Assembly (NCBI GenBank): GCA_905221605.1
Contig: CAJNDS010002289.1
Location: 140,001-204,000, forward strand
DNA: 64,000 bases
Origin: Symbiodinium natans
Taxonomy: Eukaryota; Sar; Dinophyceae; Suessiales; Symbiodiniaceae
Direction of reading: 5' to 3'
The position numbers and the translations under genes were made by a program. The notes under the pieces are model-generated. The model had not been told where the DNA came from. It worked only from the letters and a program-made list of their open reading frames with translations, and ran no database searches. Positions 39,518 through 49,559 of the stretch are shown piece after piece (within the stretch, counting starts at the first letter, position 1; each line of letters starts with the position of its first letter).

Positions 39518-39567
39518 AAGCTTGCAACTACGCGCACGGCTTGAATGAGCTGCGGCAGGCACCTTGA
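39518..39567 (+). other. Candidate terminal exon with the second half of a CCCH finger
   Basis: GGCGCAG acceptor, then ACNYAHGLNELRQAP and TGA. C-N-Y-A-H-G-x2-E-L-R is the usual end of a dinoflagellate-type CCCH finger. Joined to the half at 38782 the spacing comes out near C-x7-C-x5-C-x3-H, but I could not fix the exact junction, so the join is inference. Confidence 0.4.
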
Positions 39568-40097
39568 ACCCAAAGAGCTCAACACCCCTTAGTTAAGGAA
39601 GATGGTTTAGATCTTCTTAAGGATCCCTTTATGAAATAAGGTACATTCCTTAGTCAAGTGGTATTGGGCTCTTTGGGAATTCATGGCTATTGGTAATAGC
39701 GTCCTTACTTCTACCCTGACATAGAGCGATATGTGAGCCACGTAGCACTGACCGGCGGGTTGGGGGGCGGGGGCTAGCTCCCGGGTTCTTCAGGTTATTT
39801 AGTATGTAAAAAAATTGGTTGGTTTGTTCTGGTTTGGGGTTTATGGCAGGGGGGGGGGGGGCTGAGGTTGAGGTTTCCTTCAAACCCACATGAACCAAGA
39901 ACGGATACTGTATTCTTAGGTATTAAGAGGTCGCCAATGCCCAGGATAAAGAAGCTCTGGGCTTGACAAGAACGACCATTTGCTTTCCCGAGCTCGCGAG
40001 CCCTACAGATAGGAGACAATGATCGTCACGTGACAGTCATTGGCTTCATAGGGTTGAGGAACAAAACACCAAAAGCAATGGCAGTTTAGGGTTTCAG
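39568..40097. other. Unique sequence without a supported gene
   Basis: Largely non-repetitive. Minus-strand frames of 74-82 codons overlap each other and a poly-G tract (39850-39861); none shows family resemblance. Confidence 0.5.
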
Positions 40098-40182
40098 TGG
40101 ACAACATGAGTGCAAGATCAACACCACGGACAACAACAACGCCAAACGTGACGTTGACGTCACTGAAGTTTACAACCAGTGA
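40098..40182 (+). other. Candidate terminal exon, unknown protein
   Basis: GGTTTCAG| then GQHECKINTTDNNNAKR and DVDVTEVYNQ before TGA, with mostly C or G at third positions. Preceded by one TTTAGGG unit. Product not recognised. Confidence 0.35.
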
Positions 40183-40811
40183 GAATGTATGGACCCAGCA
40201 ACGCCAGCAGCAACCGGGCTGAAACAACAACTGATAGTATCCGTCATATAGCCCCTACCCAAAGCCCTAAACCCTAAACCCTAAACCCAAAACCCTAAAC
40301 CCTAAACCCTAAACCCCAAACCCTAAAACCCTAAACCCTAAGCACCCCTTGAAACCCTGGAGCCCTGGACCCTGCGCCTGTTCAGGCAGATCCCCTAAGT
40401 GAGATGGAGGCGCTTCCGAACAGTCCTTGGCCTGCCGTACCCAAGGTAATGTAGGGTTTGGGTTTCGGGTGTGGGGGTTATTTCTTTGAAAGCACTAGGT
40501 TTGGGGTTCTTCAGGTTTCTGCTGGATTACACCTTCAACCCTCAACCCTAAACCCTGGACCCCAAACCCTAAACGCTGGACCCTAAACCCTAAGCCCTAA
40601 ACCCTAAACCCTAAACCTAAACCCAAACCCTGAACCCTGAACCCTAAAATTTTCGGGACCTCAGAGGTTCCTGTGCCCTGGAGGACATGCAGCAGACGCA
40701 TCCCCAGCGCGTAGACATAGCTAGCGGCTTGCCTGCAATGTGGGCACTCAAAGGAGACCCGGCTTCATGATCCCTGAGCCCTCACTCTTAGGGTTTAGGG
40801 TTTGGGGTTTA
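40183..40811. repeat. CCCTAAA tracts and spacer
   Basis: CCCTAAA at 40264-40345 and 40530-40645, with unique sequence between and after, and a short TTTAGGG/TTTGGGG tract at 40790-40813. Confidence 0.7.
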
Positions 40812-40908
40812 GGGATGTCCCCCCGTATACAATCCTTCATGGGGATTCTAGTTTATACACCCTACTAGAGTCCCTAAATAGGACGGCTAGTATAAGCCGG
40901 AACATCCC
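40812..40908. mobile_element. Foldback/MITE-like element, GGGATGTCCCCC family
   Basis: 97 bp with ends GGGATGTCCCCCCGTATAC and GGCTAGTATAAGCCGGAACATCCC. Same family as 37865-37962; no coding capacity. Confidence 0.75.
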
Positions 40909-40937
40909 AATCCGCGTAAAAAAGCATCCCTAGACGC

Positions 40938-41052
40938 TACTTGGAGGTTCATGGGCATCCAAGTCTAAGTCTACTTGTAACGTACGTGGAGGACCTCGGG
41001 GGCTTAGATTTACAGTTATAATTAGGGTCTGAGGACCCTGAACCTCCAAGTA
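40938..41052. mobile_element. Foldback element, TACTTGGAGGTTCATGG family
   Basis: 115 bp with inverted ends TACTTGGAGGTTCATGGG and GAACCTCCAAGTA. Relatives at 48493-48612 (best preserved), 56129-56226, 37482-37597 and 35479-35588. No coding capacity. Confidence 0.7.
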
Positions 41053-41617
41053 ACTCTGGACCGGAACCCCCTGAACCCTAAATTCTCCAGGGGGTGGAGT
41101 TAGGGTGTATGTTGTGGTGTAGGGGGAGCATGTCAGGGAATCGCACGCAAGCAAGCACAAAGCCCAACGAAGGGCTTTGACGTCGGGTTTAGGGTTTAGG
41201 GTTTAGGGTTTAGGGTTTTGGGTCCAAAAGCCTACTTGCCTTAATCGGAGCAGTATCCTATATCCTGAGCATCAGAACCTTTCTGCTGGGGTTGTGAGTC
41301 GCAGGTTGGGCTTTCCTAAAGCCGGAGCCCTAAACCCTAGGCTACTCCCGATAGGTTTAGGGTTTAGGGTTTAGGGTTTAGGGTTTAGGGTTTGGGGTTT
41401 AGGGTTTAGGGTTTAGAGTTTAGGGTCTCGAAACCCCTTATAAGGCATTGATGTCCGGGGTGCTGAGGCTTCTTTGAGAGTGTCCTCAAGCCTCAGGATA
41501 CAGCCTCAGGGGTTCAGGGGTTCGCGGGAGAAGTGAATGGCCTCTCAGTGAATCCCGTTTGGGGTTTAAGGTTGTGGATTGAAGTTGTTTTGGGGATTGG
41601 GCTTTGGGGGTTCAGGG
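41053..41617. other. Spacer and TTTAGGG arrays
   Basis: TTTAGGG at 41185-41220 and 41355-41430, otherwise unique with no coding signal strong enough to call. Confidence 0.65.
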
Positions 41618-41976
41618 TAATCCGAGCACCTGTTTAGTTCATGCCCCCACATTTACAGACATTTTTACAGACATTTTTTCGCCGAGAAGCCCGCCGGAAG
41701 ACTACGTTCCATTACGGTGGATTTCGTATGGGCCAATACCACCACATATAAAGAAGATGTTTTCGGGGGGTATCCAAAATCTGTCGTGTATCCAAAATCT
41801 GTCGGCAGCCTTCTTGTTTTGCTTGCTGAGCTGCGAAGCTACAGCACCGCAGGGATCTGCGGCCTATTTTTTTTAATAGAGAATCAATACAGGGCCACGG
41901 TCTTACTATTGCGGAACCCTGCCTTTCTTATTGCGGTGGGGGCCCCCCCCCCTCAATCAAACAGGTGCTCGGATTA
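41618..41976. mobile_element. Terminal-inverted-repeat element with TA ends
   Basis: Perfect 18-bp inverted repeats: TAATCCGAGCACCTGTTT (41618-41635) and AAACAGGTGCTCGGATTA (41959-41976). If TA is the duplicated target, the termini are ATCCGAGCACC. The 320-bp interior holds a duplicated unit (GTATCCAAAATCTGTCG twice near 41769-41802) and no complete transposase, so it looks like a non-autonomous DNA transposon, possibly Tc1/mariner-mobilised. Confidence 0.75.
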
Positions 41977-44140
41977 TACGGTAGAAGCTGTTATCCTGCA
42001 GTTCTTCGCGCTGCTGACGGCGGCCCCACTCATGCACAGTGACTCCCTCCATGGCCCCTGAAGAAAGCAGCCCTGTAAGACCTTAGGCCCTAGCCCGCAA
42101 ACTCTCTAGCCGCAAAGCCCGAAATCCTAAACCCCATACCCCTAAACCCTAAAACCTAAGGCCAGCAGGCGTCTTGGCTACAATGTGGATGCTGGGGTGG
42201 GTATGCGAAGCACCGCCTTTTTTTTCCTCCTTCGAGCGCTTTTCGTGGGTTCGGCCTGAACCCTACGCCCTAAAGCCCGACACCCGGAACCCTAAACCCT
42301 GAATCCTAAAGCCTAAACCCTGAACCCTAGACTCTAAACCCCAAACCCTAAACCCTGAACCCTAAACCCTAAACCCGAAACCCCTTATCAGGGTCTTGTT
42401 TTGCCAGGCAGGAGCTTGAGCAGTGACTATATAATTATATAGTCCTTATAAGGGCATTAAGAATTTGGACTTACAAGGCCCCCAAATCTGCCCGAGTGTA
42501 GGGCTTAGTTTAGGGGTTTCTGGAAGCATTCAGCCCCGCGGGGGGGGGGGGGTGGGTGTCATTTTCACATCTAAAGGCAAGATATTTTGTAGAGCCCCTT
42601 GCCGAATTGGCTTTGTGGTGAAAGTTGAGGTCGGGGCCTTCTAGCTAGGGTTTAGGGTCTAGGGTTTAGGGTTTTGGGGTCTAGGGTCTAGGGTTTAGAG
42701 TTTACGGTTTAGGGTTTCTGGGAGAGTTCCAGAAGCTTCCGGAAGCCTGCAGACACCCTCTTTTTGCCTCCATCGCAGCCTTGACAACCCGGCCTTCAGG
42801 GGGGACCTTGAAGGGGCCTCCTTGTCCAACGTTTGAAACTCTAAACCCGAAACCCTAAACCCTATCCCTAAACCCTAAACCCTAAGCCCTAAGCCCTAAG
42901 CCCTAAGCCCTAAGCCCTAAGCCCTAAGCCCTAAGCCCTAAGCCCTAAACCCCAAATCCAAAATCGCACTGAGGAGATGATGGGGCACGCCGGACATGAG
43001 ATATTAGGCACCTGGGTCTGAGTGTTGCAGGGCTTTCTGCTTTAGGGTTTTAAGGTTTCAGGCTTTGGGGCTTAGGGTTTAAGGGTTTCATGAAGGATTT
43101 TAAGGGTCCCAAGGTTTCAAGATTGAAGGGTTTTAGGGTTTCGAGGTTTAAGGGTTTGAAGGTTCGCGGGTGTCGGGGTTTCAAGCCAGGGGTCAAATTA
43201 TAGGGTTCTTAAGGGAGGGGGGTTCAAGGGGGGTATGTAACCCAAGGTTCCCTAATACTCCCACTGCAACCTAAGGCTCCCTAGGCTTCCCTAAGGTTCC
43301 CTTGGTACCTACCCCCCTTGAACCCCTCGCCCTTAGGAACCCTACAATCAGCCCTAAACCCTAGACCCGAAACCCTAAACCCTAAAACCCTAAAACCCTA
43401 AACCCTAAACCCTAAACCCTAAACCCTAAACCCTAAACCCTAAACCCTAAACCCTAAACCCTAAACCCTAAACCCTAAACCCTAACCCTAAACCCCCTTG
43501 AACCCCCCTCCCTTAAGAAACCCTAGAGTCGGCAGGGTCGCTGCGTCGTGAGAAATGGTTTTGGGTTGGGCCTCGGGCCGATGCGACGTGGTTAGAGGAA
43601 AAGCCTAGGGTTCAGGGTATAGGGTATAGGGTATAGGGTATAGGGTATAGGGTTTAGGGTTTAGGGTTTAGGGTTTAGGGTTTAGGGTTGCGCGAATGGC
43701 TTGGCTTCGGGCTTGGCTTGCATTGTGAAGCGATCGGGAAGTGCATTCGTTGGGTTGGCTTTGGCTGGGACGACGCAAACGTTCTAAGAAACGTTCCCAG
43801 CCTTTCATCAACTGGGGGCTTATGAAGATAGGGGACCCCCAATATAGATCCTCAAATAGTAGGATTCCCTTAGAACCCCATAAGGTGCCCTTAACACTGG
43901 AAACCCCCAAATGGCTTGGCTTTGGGCTTGGCTTTTCTGTGTGTGTGTGTGGGGGGAGGTTTGGTGAGGCGCCGCCTAAACCCTAAACCCTAAACCCTAA
44001 ACCCTAAACCCTAAACCCTAAACCCTAAACCCTAAACCCTAAACCCTAAACCCTAAACCCTAAACCCTAAACCCTAAACCCTAAACCCTAAACCCTAAAC
44101 CCTAAACCTTAAACCCTAAATCAACCTCGCAGACTGGCAG
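41977..44140. other. Repeat-rich stretch without a supported gene
   Basis: CCCTAAA/CCCTGAA (42280-42385), poly-G (42540-42551), TTTAGGG (42645-42715), CCCTAAG (42880-42951), degenerate TTTAGGG (43030-43160), an inverted pair around CCCCTTGAACCCC (43220-43330), CCCTAAA (43365-43490), GGGTATA (43612-43652), a decayed GGGGTTTCCGA-family copy (about 43824-43911) and a long CCCTAAA array (43977-44120). Confidence 0.65.
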
Positions 44141-44216
44141 GCCATCAGGCGCCAGAATTGGCGACTTTCAACCGGTTCCCGCCTCAGAACGAAGACGAAG
44201 GTCTGTCCATCCTCGG
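44141..44216 (+). other. Candidate internal exon, unknown protein
   Basis: ACTGGCAG|G acceptor, open frame AIRRQNWRLSTGSRL then RTKTKVCPSS, and donor CTCGG|GTTTCGG. A long CCCTAAA array precedes. Basic composition; product not recognised. Confidence 0.35.
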
Positions 44217-44774
44217 GTTTCGGGACAATCCGAAACCCGAAACCCGAAACCCTAAACCCTAAACCCTAAACCCTAAACCCTAAACCCTAAACCCTAAACC
44301 CTAAACCCTAAACCCTAAACCCTAACCCTAAACCCCCCTCTTTTGGTCATATAGAACCCCAAGAAGCTTGGGGGTCGTAGTGCTTTGAGCCGTGAAGTTC
44401 TGTTCGTGGCAATTCTTCTCCTGAGTAGCGAATTGGGGGAACCTTGTGCTTAGTTATAGAACCTTGGTTGCCCACAAGGGGATGCGAGTTCAAGGGTTTA
44501 GGGTTTAGGGTTTAGGGTTTAGGGTATAGGGCTAGCTTTCCAAAGCGTGCAGTGCCCACTCCTCAGATCCCCTCACCACCTCACCAGTTCTCTAAATGCA
44601 GCACCGGCTTGAGTGGAAACCTCAGGAGGCGAGTGTTTCAAGACGTCTTCAAGTCAGAGGAGCGCGAGGAAAGTATTGCTGAGGAGGGTTCAGGGTTTAG
44701 GTTCAGGGTTCAGGGTTTAGGGTTTAGGTTTAGGGTTCAGGTTTGGGGTTTAGGGTTTAGGAGTTAGGGGTTAG
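44217..44774. repeat. CCCTAAA and TTTAGGG arrays around a unique island
   Basis: CCCTAAA (44235-44335), unique (44340-44490), TTTAGGG (44495-44530), a unique island 44540-44690 open on the plus strand (MPTPQIPSPPHQFSK...), then TTTAGGG/TTCAGGG (44690-44774). The island may be an upstream exon of the glutamine-rich gene. Confidence 0.6.
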
Positions 44775-44940
44775 GGTTCTGTGCAACTTGAGTCTGGACC
44801 TTGTGAGCCCGAACAACCCTCTCCACCGAGGCCGCCATTGCATGACCGGCAATTGTTTCAAGCACCTGAGCCGCCATTGGCGCAGCAGCCGCTCGGTGGG
44901 CACGGCAAGACGCCGGAGGAATGCGCGTATTGCAGACCCG
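44775..44940 (+). other. Candidate exon of a proline/glutamine-rich protein
   Basis: Uses TTAG|GG of the repeat as acceptor, then runs VQLESGPCEPEQPSP, PRPPLHDRQLFQAPE, PPLAQQPLGGHGKTP, EECAYCRPEA. GC-rich open frame ending in CCCTAAG repeat. Probably belongs with the poly-Q exon at 45112 and the exon at 46811; the joins are inference. Confidence 0.45.
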
Positions 44941-45111
44941 AAGCCCTAAGCCCTAAGCCCTCCCTAAGCCTTAAGCCTTAAGCCCTAAGCCCGAAGCCCT
45001 AAACCCTCAACCCTCAACCCTAAACAACCTTAACCCCAAACCCTAAACCCAAGGTTTGATTGCCTAATTATGGCATGCTCAGCTCCACATTGTTGAAGGT
45101 TGAAGTGGTAG

Positions 45112-45564
45112 AATGCCGGTACGACCCCTGCACTTGAGCCCGAGGCCACATGCGCTTCAGCTGCAGCAACAGCAGCTCCAGAAGAGTTTGGAGCACCTGG
45201 CTGCCCTGCAGCAGCAGCAGCAACTGCAGCAGCTTCAGCAACAGCAGCTTCAAAAACAGCAGCTGCAGCAGCAGCAACTGCAGCAGCTGCAGATTCAAGA
45301 GCAGCAGCAGCGGCAGCAGCAGGTGCAGCAACATCAGCTGCAGCAGCTGCAGCAGCAGCAGATTCAGCAGCAGAATCAGCTGCAACAGCAGCAGATTCAG
45401 CAGCAGCAAAGGCAGCAACAAATGTTGCAGCAGCAGAAACAGCAGCAGCATCAGCAGCAGGAACAGCAGCAGCTCCTGCAGAACCGTGCAGCGTTAGACA
45501 GGCAGCCTGCGACCCAGCAGCCACAGTTCGGCCAGCCCTTTCCGTCCCAGGCGGGAAGAATCAG
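45112..45564 (+). CDS. Glutamine-rich exon
   Basis: A 150-codon open frame: MPVRPLHLSPRPHAL, a long glutamine/leucine repeat made of CAG, CTG and CAA codons, then NRAALDRQPATQQPQ and FGQPFPSQAGRI, followed by a canonical donor TCAG|GTACAC. Mixed CAG/CAA codons and a non-repetitive tail argue for coding use rather than a plain CAG microsatellite. Alanine- and leucine-rich frames on the other strand are shadows. Poly-Q arms are common in transcription and RNA-processing cofactors; no domain identifies this one. Whether the ATG at 45113 is a true start is unknown. Confidence 0.6.
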
Positions 45565-46810
45565 GTACACTTGTGAGGCTGTAGGATTTAGGGCTTAGGG
45601 TTTAGGGTTTAGGGTTAGGACCAGTCTCATCCTAATTCCCAGAGAGTTCGCAAGGTAGAGTACACAGCGTAGTCATTCAAGAGGCCCCTACATGAGATGG
45701 ACAATTCGGGATGGGATCCTGAAGTCTACGCCTTAGGCGCAAGGCCCACCCTAAACCCTAAACCCTAAACCCTGAACCCTAAACCCTAAACCCGAAACCC
45801 TAAACCCTAAACCCTAAACCCGTTTGGGGTCTTGGGGTTTGGCTCTCTGCAGCTTGCGCTATGCGAACAGAAGCTTGAGTTCCCCAAACCGCAAAACCCT
45901 GAAGAACCCTAAGCCCGAACCCCTAAGCTTTGTCATATGTGGGGTGACATTTTGCTTGTTTAAGGGTACTTAAACTCAATAAGGAATAGACATTTCAAGC
46001 TTTTGACACTATCCTAACCATGAACCAGTAGACGCAAAAAAACCCTTTTATAAGTGTTTTTTTATGCGGATCGACTCACCAAGAGGGTCCGTGTGTAACC
46101 AGGGACCGGAATGTAGAGACCTAAAGGGTTAGGGTTTACGGTTTAGGCTTTAGGCTTTAGGCTTTAGGGTTTAGGGTTTAGGATTTAGGATTTAGGGTTT
46201 AGGGTTAGTATGGGTTTAGGGTGGTACGTGGTATGTGTTGAACATGGGTTTGGTGGGTGGGTTGCTTGTTAGGGCTGCAACAAAACATCTTCGTCTGAAG
46301 CCCTATACCCGAAACCCTGAACCCTAAACCCTAAACCCTAAAGCCCAAACCCTATCAGGCTGAACAGTTATAACTTTTAGGGCAGTCTGGGGTAGGTAGT
46401 GCTCCCCACATGTCGCATACCCCTTCTGACATCTCCGCTCCAGAACCTAAACCCTAAACCCCCCCCCCCCCCTAACCCTCCAGAACCTAAACCCTAAACC
46501 CCCCCCCCCCCCTAACCCTCAACCCTCAACCCTAAACCCTAAACCCTAAAGCCTACATACCTTCAGCCGCAGAACGCGCGGCCTCATCCCACGCTGTCTG
46601 GCATAAAGCACCTGCAAGACTGAAAGCCCTGCACTTTGGGCTTGTGGGTTTAGGGTTTGGGGCCTGAACCGGAAGCCCTAAACCCTAAACCCTAAACCCT
46701 AAACCCTAAGCCCTAAGCCCTAAGCCCTAAACCCTAAACCCTAAACCCTAAACCCTAAACCCCAAACCCTAAACCCTAAACCCTAAACCCTCGGGGCCTT
46801 TGAGCCGCAG
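45565..46810. other. Intron-like interval between Q-rich exons
   Basis: Begins with the donor GTACAC and TTTAGGG (45590-45618), ends with CCCTAAA (46675-46793). Between them are CCCTAAA (45750-45822), degenerate TTTAGGC (46130-46205), two copies of a CAGAACCTAAACCC-poly-C unit (46441-46522) and unique sequence. An island at 46563-46650 reads open as AERAASSHAVWHKAPARLK. Confidence 0.5.
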
Positions 46811-46928
46811 GTGCTGCCGATTCATGCCCAGCAGCTGCCGTCCTCCCTGTCACAGCTGCTGCCCGACCCCCTCCCCTCCCCGCTGCATGGAGCCTTGCCA
46901 GGGGCTCCTCCTCAGGCCTGTTGGCTTT
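46811..46928 (+). other. Candidate exon, proline/glutamine-rich
   Basis: AGCCGCAG|G acceptor, frame VLPIHAQQLPSSLSQ, LLPDPLPSPLHGALP, GAPPQACWL, with CTTT|GTTTAGGG as possible donor. CCCTAAA upstream and TTTAGGG downstream. Composition matches the candidate exon at 44775, suggesting one gene on the plus strand. Confidence 0.45.
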
Positions 46929-47052
46929 GTTTAGGGTTTAGGGTTTAGGGTTTAGGGTTTAGGGTGTAGGGTGTAGGGTTTAGGGTTTAGGGTTTAGGGT
47001 TTAGGGTGTAGGGTCTGCTGGCTTTATGTTTAATGGGTTTGGGGTTTAGGTT
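46929..47052. repeat. TTTAGGG array with GTGTAGG variants
   Basis: TTTAGGG units from 46929 to about 47012 followed by T/G-rich unique sequence up to the foldback element. Confidence 0.85.
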
Positions 47053-47150
47053 GAGATGTTCTCCCTTATACTAGCAATCCTTCATGGGGATCATAATAGG
47101 GGGTACTATAATCCCTATTCAGGACTGTTGGTATAAAGGGGGAACATGTC
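47053..47150. mobile_element. Foldback/MITE-like element, GGGATGTCCCCC family
   Basis: 98 bp with ends GAGATGTTCTCCCTTATACTA and TTGGTATAAAGGGGGAACATGTC; slightly diverged arms. Confidence 0.75.
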
Positions 47151-47225
47151 AAGGTTTAGGCCTTCAGGTTAAGCCCCTAAACCCAAACCCCCAAACCCAG
47201 ACCCTCAAACCTAAAACTCTGAGCT

Positions 47226-47336
47226 CTAATATAGGGGTCGGAATCATGACTAATAATGTTCCTTTATGGCCCCTTTGTAATTATGCTATTATAACTCCCC
47301 AAAACTCCATAACACTACACTAGTTGTTCAGGCCCC
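47226..47336. mobile_element. Repeat element, AGGGGTCGGAAT family
   Basis: Shares AGGGGTCGGAAT, TTCCTTTATGG, CTATTATAAC and CCCCAAAACTC blocks with 54330-54427, and in inverted orientation with 63045-63230. Non-coding, about 100-110 bp. Confidence 0.6.
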
Positions 47337-48170
47337 TAAACCCTAAACCCTAAACCCTAAACCCTAAACCCTAAACCCGCTATATTACACGTCTTTCGCG
47401 TCCTCCAGTCCTCTTCCCGAAGCTCTCGGCCTTCGGCTTTCTGAACTCGAGGATGGTTTCGGGTGCCCCTGAGATTTTTGGGGGTTTAGGGTTTAGGGTT
47501 TAGGGTTTAGGGTTTAGGGTTTAGTGGCTAGGCTATCAGGAGGTTGTTTTGCCCCCGAAGTTGGAGTGTCTTTGTTTGCAACTTGCTGTTGCTAGTTGCG
47601 GAGTTGGGGGTTGAGAGCACGGAGCTCAGAGTATGTGTAACCCTAAACCTAAACCCTAAACCCTAAGCCCTAAACCCTAAACCCTAAACCCTAAACCCTA
47701 AACCCTTAAACCCTAAACCCTATGTGGGGTCTAGGGGTTTAGGGTTTCGGGCTGACAGCAGCTACTCTACACCCAGCCTCGCTGAGCTAGGCAGGGCTTG
47801 GAGGGGGTGGGTTTAGGGTTTAGGGTTTAGGGTTTAGGGCTTAGGCCTTAGGGCTTAGGGTTAGGGTTTAGGGTGTAGGGTTTAGGGTTGAGGGCCACGC
47901 CGTTCAATTTCTTTTGGGCGTTGGTGGCCTGGCAGTGGAACCCCTGAACCCTAAACCCGAAGCGCCAAACCCGAAACCCAAAACTCTGAACCTCCAACCC
48001 TAAGCCCTAACAAAAAGCCCAAACGCAAAACCCCAAACACAAACCCCCAAAACCCTAAAACCTCAAACCCGAACCTGAAATCAAACACGACACCCCCGAA
48101 ACACCAAGCCCTAAACCCTAAACCCTAAACCCTAAACCCTAAACCCTAAACCCTAAACCCTAAGCGCCAG
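47337..48170. repeat. Telomere-like arrays with islands
   Basis: CCCTAAA (47336-47378), TTTAGGG (47482-47523), CCCTAAA (47638-47720), TTTAGGG (47810-47890), degenerate CCCTAAA (47945-48110) and CCCTAAA (48110-48163). Islands at 47380-47480 and 47525-47635 show no convincing coding signal. Confidence 0.75.
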
Positions 48171-48284
48171 AGAGCTCGAGACAAGGGGCCGCTGGTGGGG
48201 CCCACCACAGTGGCAACGTCGTCGCTCGGTCAACCGCAGCTCAGCCGAGTTGGAGGTTGCGAGGCTCTGGGTTTCTTGTTGTAG
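48171..48284 (+). other. Candidate terminal exon, unknown protein
   Basis: GCGCCAG acceptor, open frame RARDKGPLVGPTTVA, TSSLGQPQLSRVGGC, EALGFLL and TAG. CCCTAAA before, a long TTTAGGG array (48309-48413) soon after. A GT at 48271 could act as donor instead. Product unknown. Confidence 0.35.
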
Positions 48285-48492
48285 CCCAGTGGTACCCTTT
48301 ACCCTTTTTTTGGGGTGTGGGTTTAGGGTTTAGGGTTTAGGGTTTAGGGTTTAGGGTTTAGGGTTTAGGGTTTAGGGTTTAGGGTTTAGGGTTTAGGGTT
48401 TAGGGTTTAGGGTGGGTTCTGGTTTCCCTTATAAAATGACCAACCCCAAAAAGGTGCCCGTATCACAAGATGGTTACTGGGCTACCAGGATT
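48285..48492. repeat. TTTAGGG array
   Basis: Fifteen perfect TTTAGGG units at 48309-48413, then unique sequence up to a foldback element. Confidence 0.9.
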
Positions 48493-48612
48493 TACTTGGA
48501 GGTTCATGGTACTTATTCACCAATCATAACTGTACTTAAAGCTGTACTTAAGGGGCTAGTGGGTTACAAGTACAGTTATCATTGGTTAACAAGTACCATG
48601 AACCTCCAAGTA
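48493..48612. mobile_element. Near-perfect palindromic foldback element
   Basis: 120 bp. The left arm TACTTGGAGGTTCATGGTAC... and right arm ...GTACCATGAACCTCCAAGTA match for about 50 bp each with only a few differences, leaving a loop of about 20 bp around GGGGCTAGTGGG. Best-preserved member of the TACTTGGAGG family. No coding capacity. Confidence 0.82.
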
Positions 48613-49425
48613 CTGGCGGGTCTTTGTAGGGAATGAGAGAATGAGGGCCCGATGTAATCCCGTGAAGGGTATATCTGCAAATCTCATTCCCTCATTCCCG
48701 ACGAAGAACCAGAGGGTTTACTGTAGGGTTTGGGGTCTCGGTGTTTAGGGTTTGGGGTTTTGTTTGGGTTAGGGTTTCGGGTTAGGCTGTTTAGGGTTTT
48801 GGGCTTTGGGTGTTTAGGGTTTAGGTTTAGGTTGTTCAGGGTTTTGGGTTTGGGGTGTTTAGGGTTTTGGGTGTTTACGGGGTCGGGGGTTAGGCTCGGT
48901 TTGGCAGTTCGGGGGTTCGGTTTTCTCATGCGCTGCATGACGCAAAAAGGTTAGGGTTTGGGGCATAGGTTGCTTGGGAACTTGGTTTCCTGCTCGGTCT
49001 TCGCACGCGTTTGTACAGGGGGTTGTTGGGCTGAAAGGGTTTCGGCTGTAGGGCTTCTAAAAATGCCGCAAGCCCCCGAAGCCCGAACCCCCCAGAAGCC
49101 CTAAACCTAAACCTCAAGCCCTGGCGCCCCCAAAAAAACCGAAACCCTAACCCCTCAACACGTAAGCTTCGGTGTAGGCTTGGTTTTAGGGTTTCGGGTT
49201 CAGGCTCATTTAAGGGTGTAGGTTGCAGGGTTTAGGGTTCATGGGTTCCGGGCGTATAAGGGGGTTTCTGATATTGGGGGTACCTTATTGGGGTCCTCAT
49301 TAAAAGGGAATCCCTACTACTTGGGGGTCTATTTTCGGGCCCCTATCTTCGTATACCCCACTTCCACCCTAAGCCCTGAACCCTAAACCGGGCCCCCTAT
49401 CTTCGTATAGCCCACTTCATATGAG
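48613..49425. other. Degenerate TTTAGGG variants and a foldback relic
   Basis: An inverted pair GGGAATGAGAGAATGAGGG / CTCATTCCCTCATTCCC (48629-48698). Degenerate GGGTTTTGGGTGTTTA units (48725-48880). A GGGGTTTCYGATATT-family element at about 49251-49372. No gene supported; the opposite-strand frames here come from the repeat. Confidence 0.6.
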
Positions 49426-49494
49426 GTCGTGGCAATCCGCCCCGCTCTTGACGGACGCGCGCGCCGATTCGATTTCTACTCAGCTCCAGGCAGA
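49426..49494 (+). other. Candidate internal exon, unknown protein
   Basis: TATGAG|G acceptor, 23 open codons reading VVAIRPALDGRARRF then DFYSAPGR, donor AGA|GTTCTA. TTTAGGG array follows at 49523-49560. GC-rich third positions. Family unknown. Confidence 0.35.
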
Positions 49495-49559
49495 GTTCTA
49501 AAAGCCCGAAATCCGCAACCATTTAGGGTTTAGGGTTTAGGGTTTAGGGTTTAGGGTTT

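Noticed and set aside
45030-45524. Alanine-rich 164-codon minus-strand frame
   Set aside because: Shadow of the CAG/CAA glutamine exon, whose plus frame has a non-repetitive tail and a donor site.
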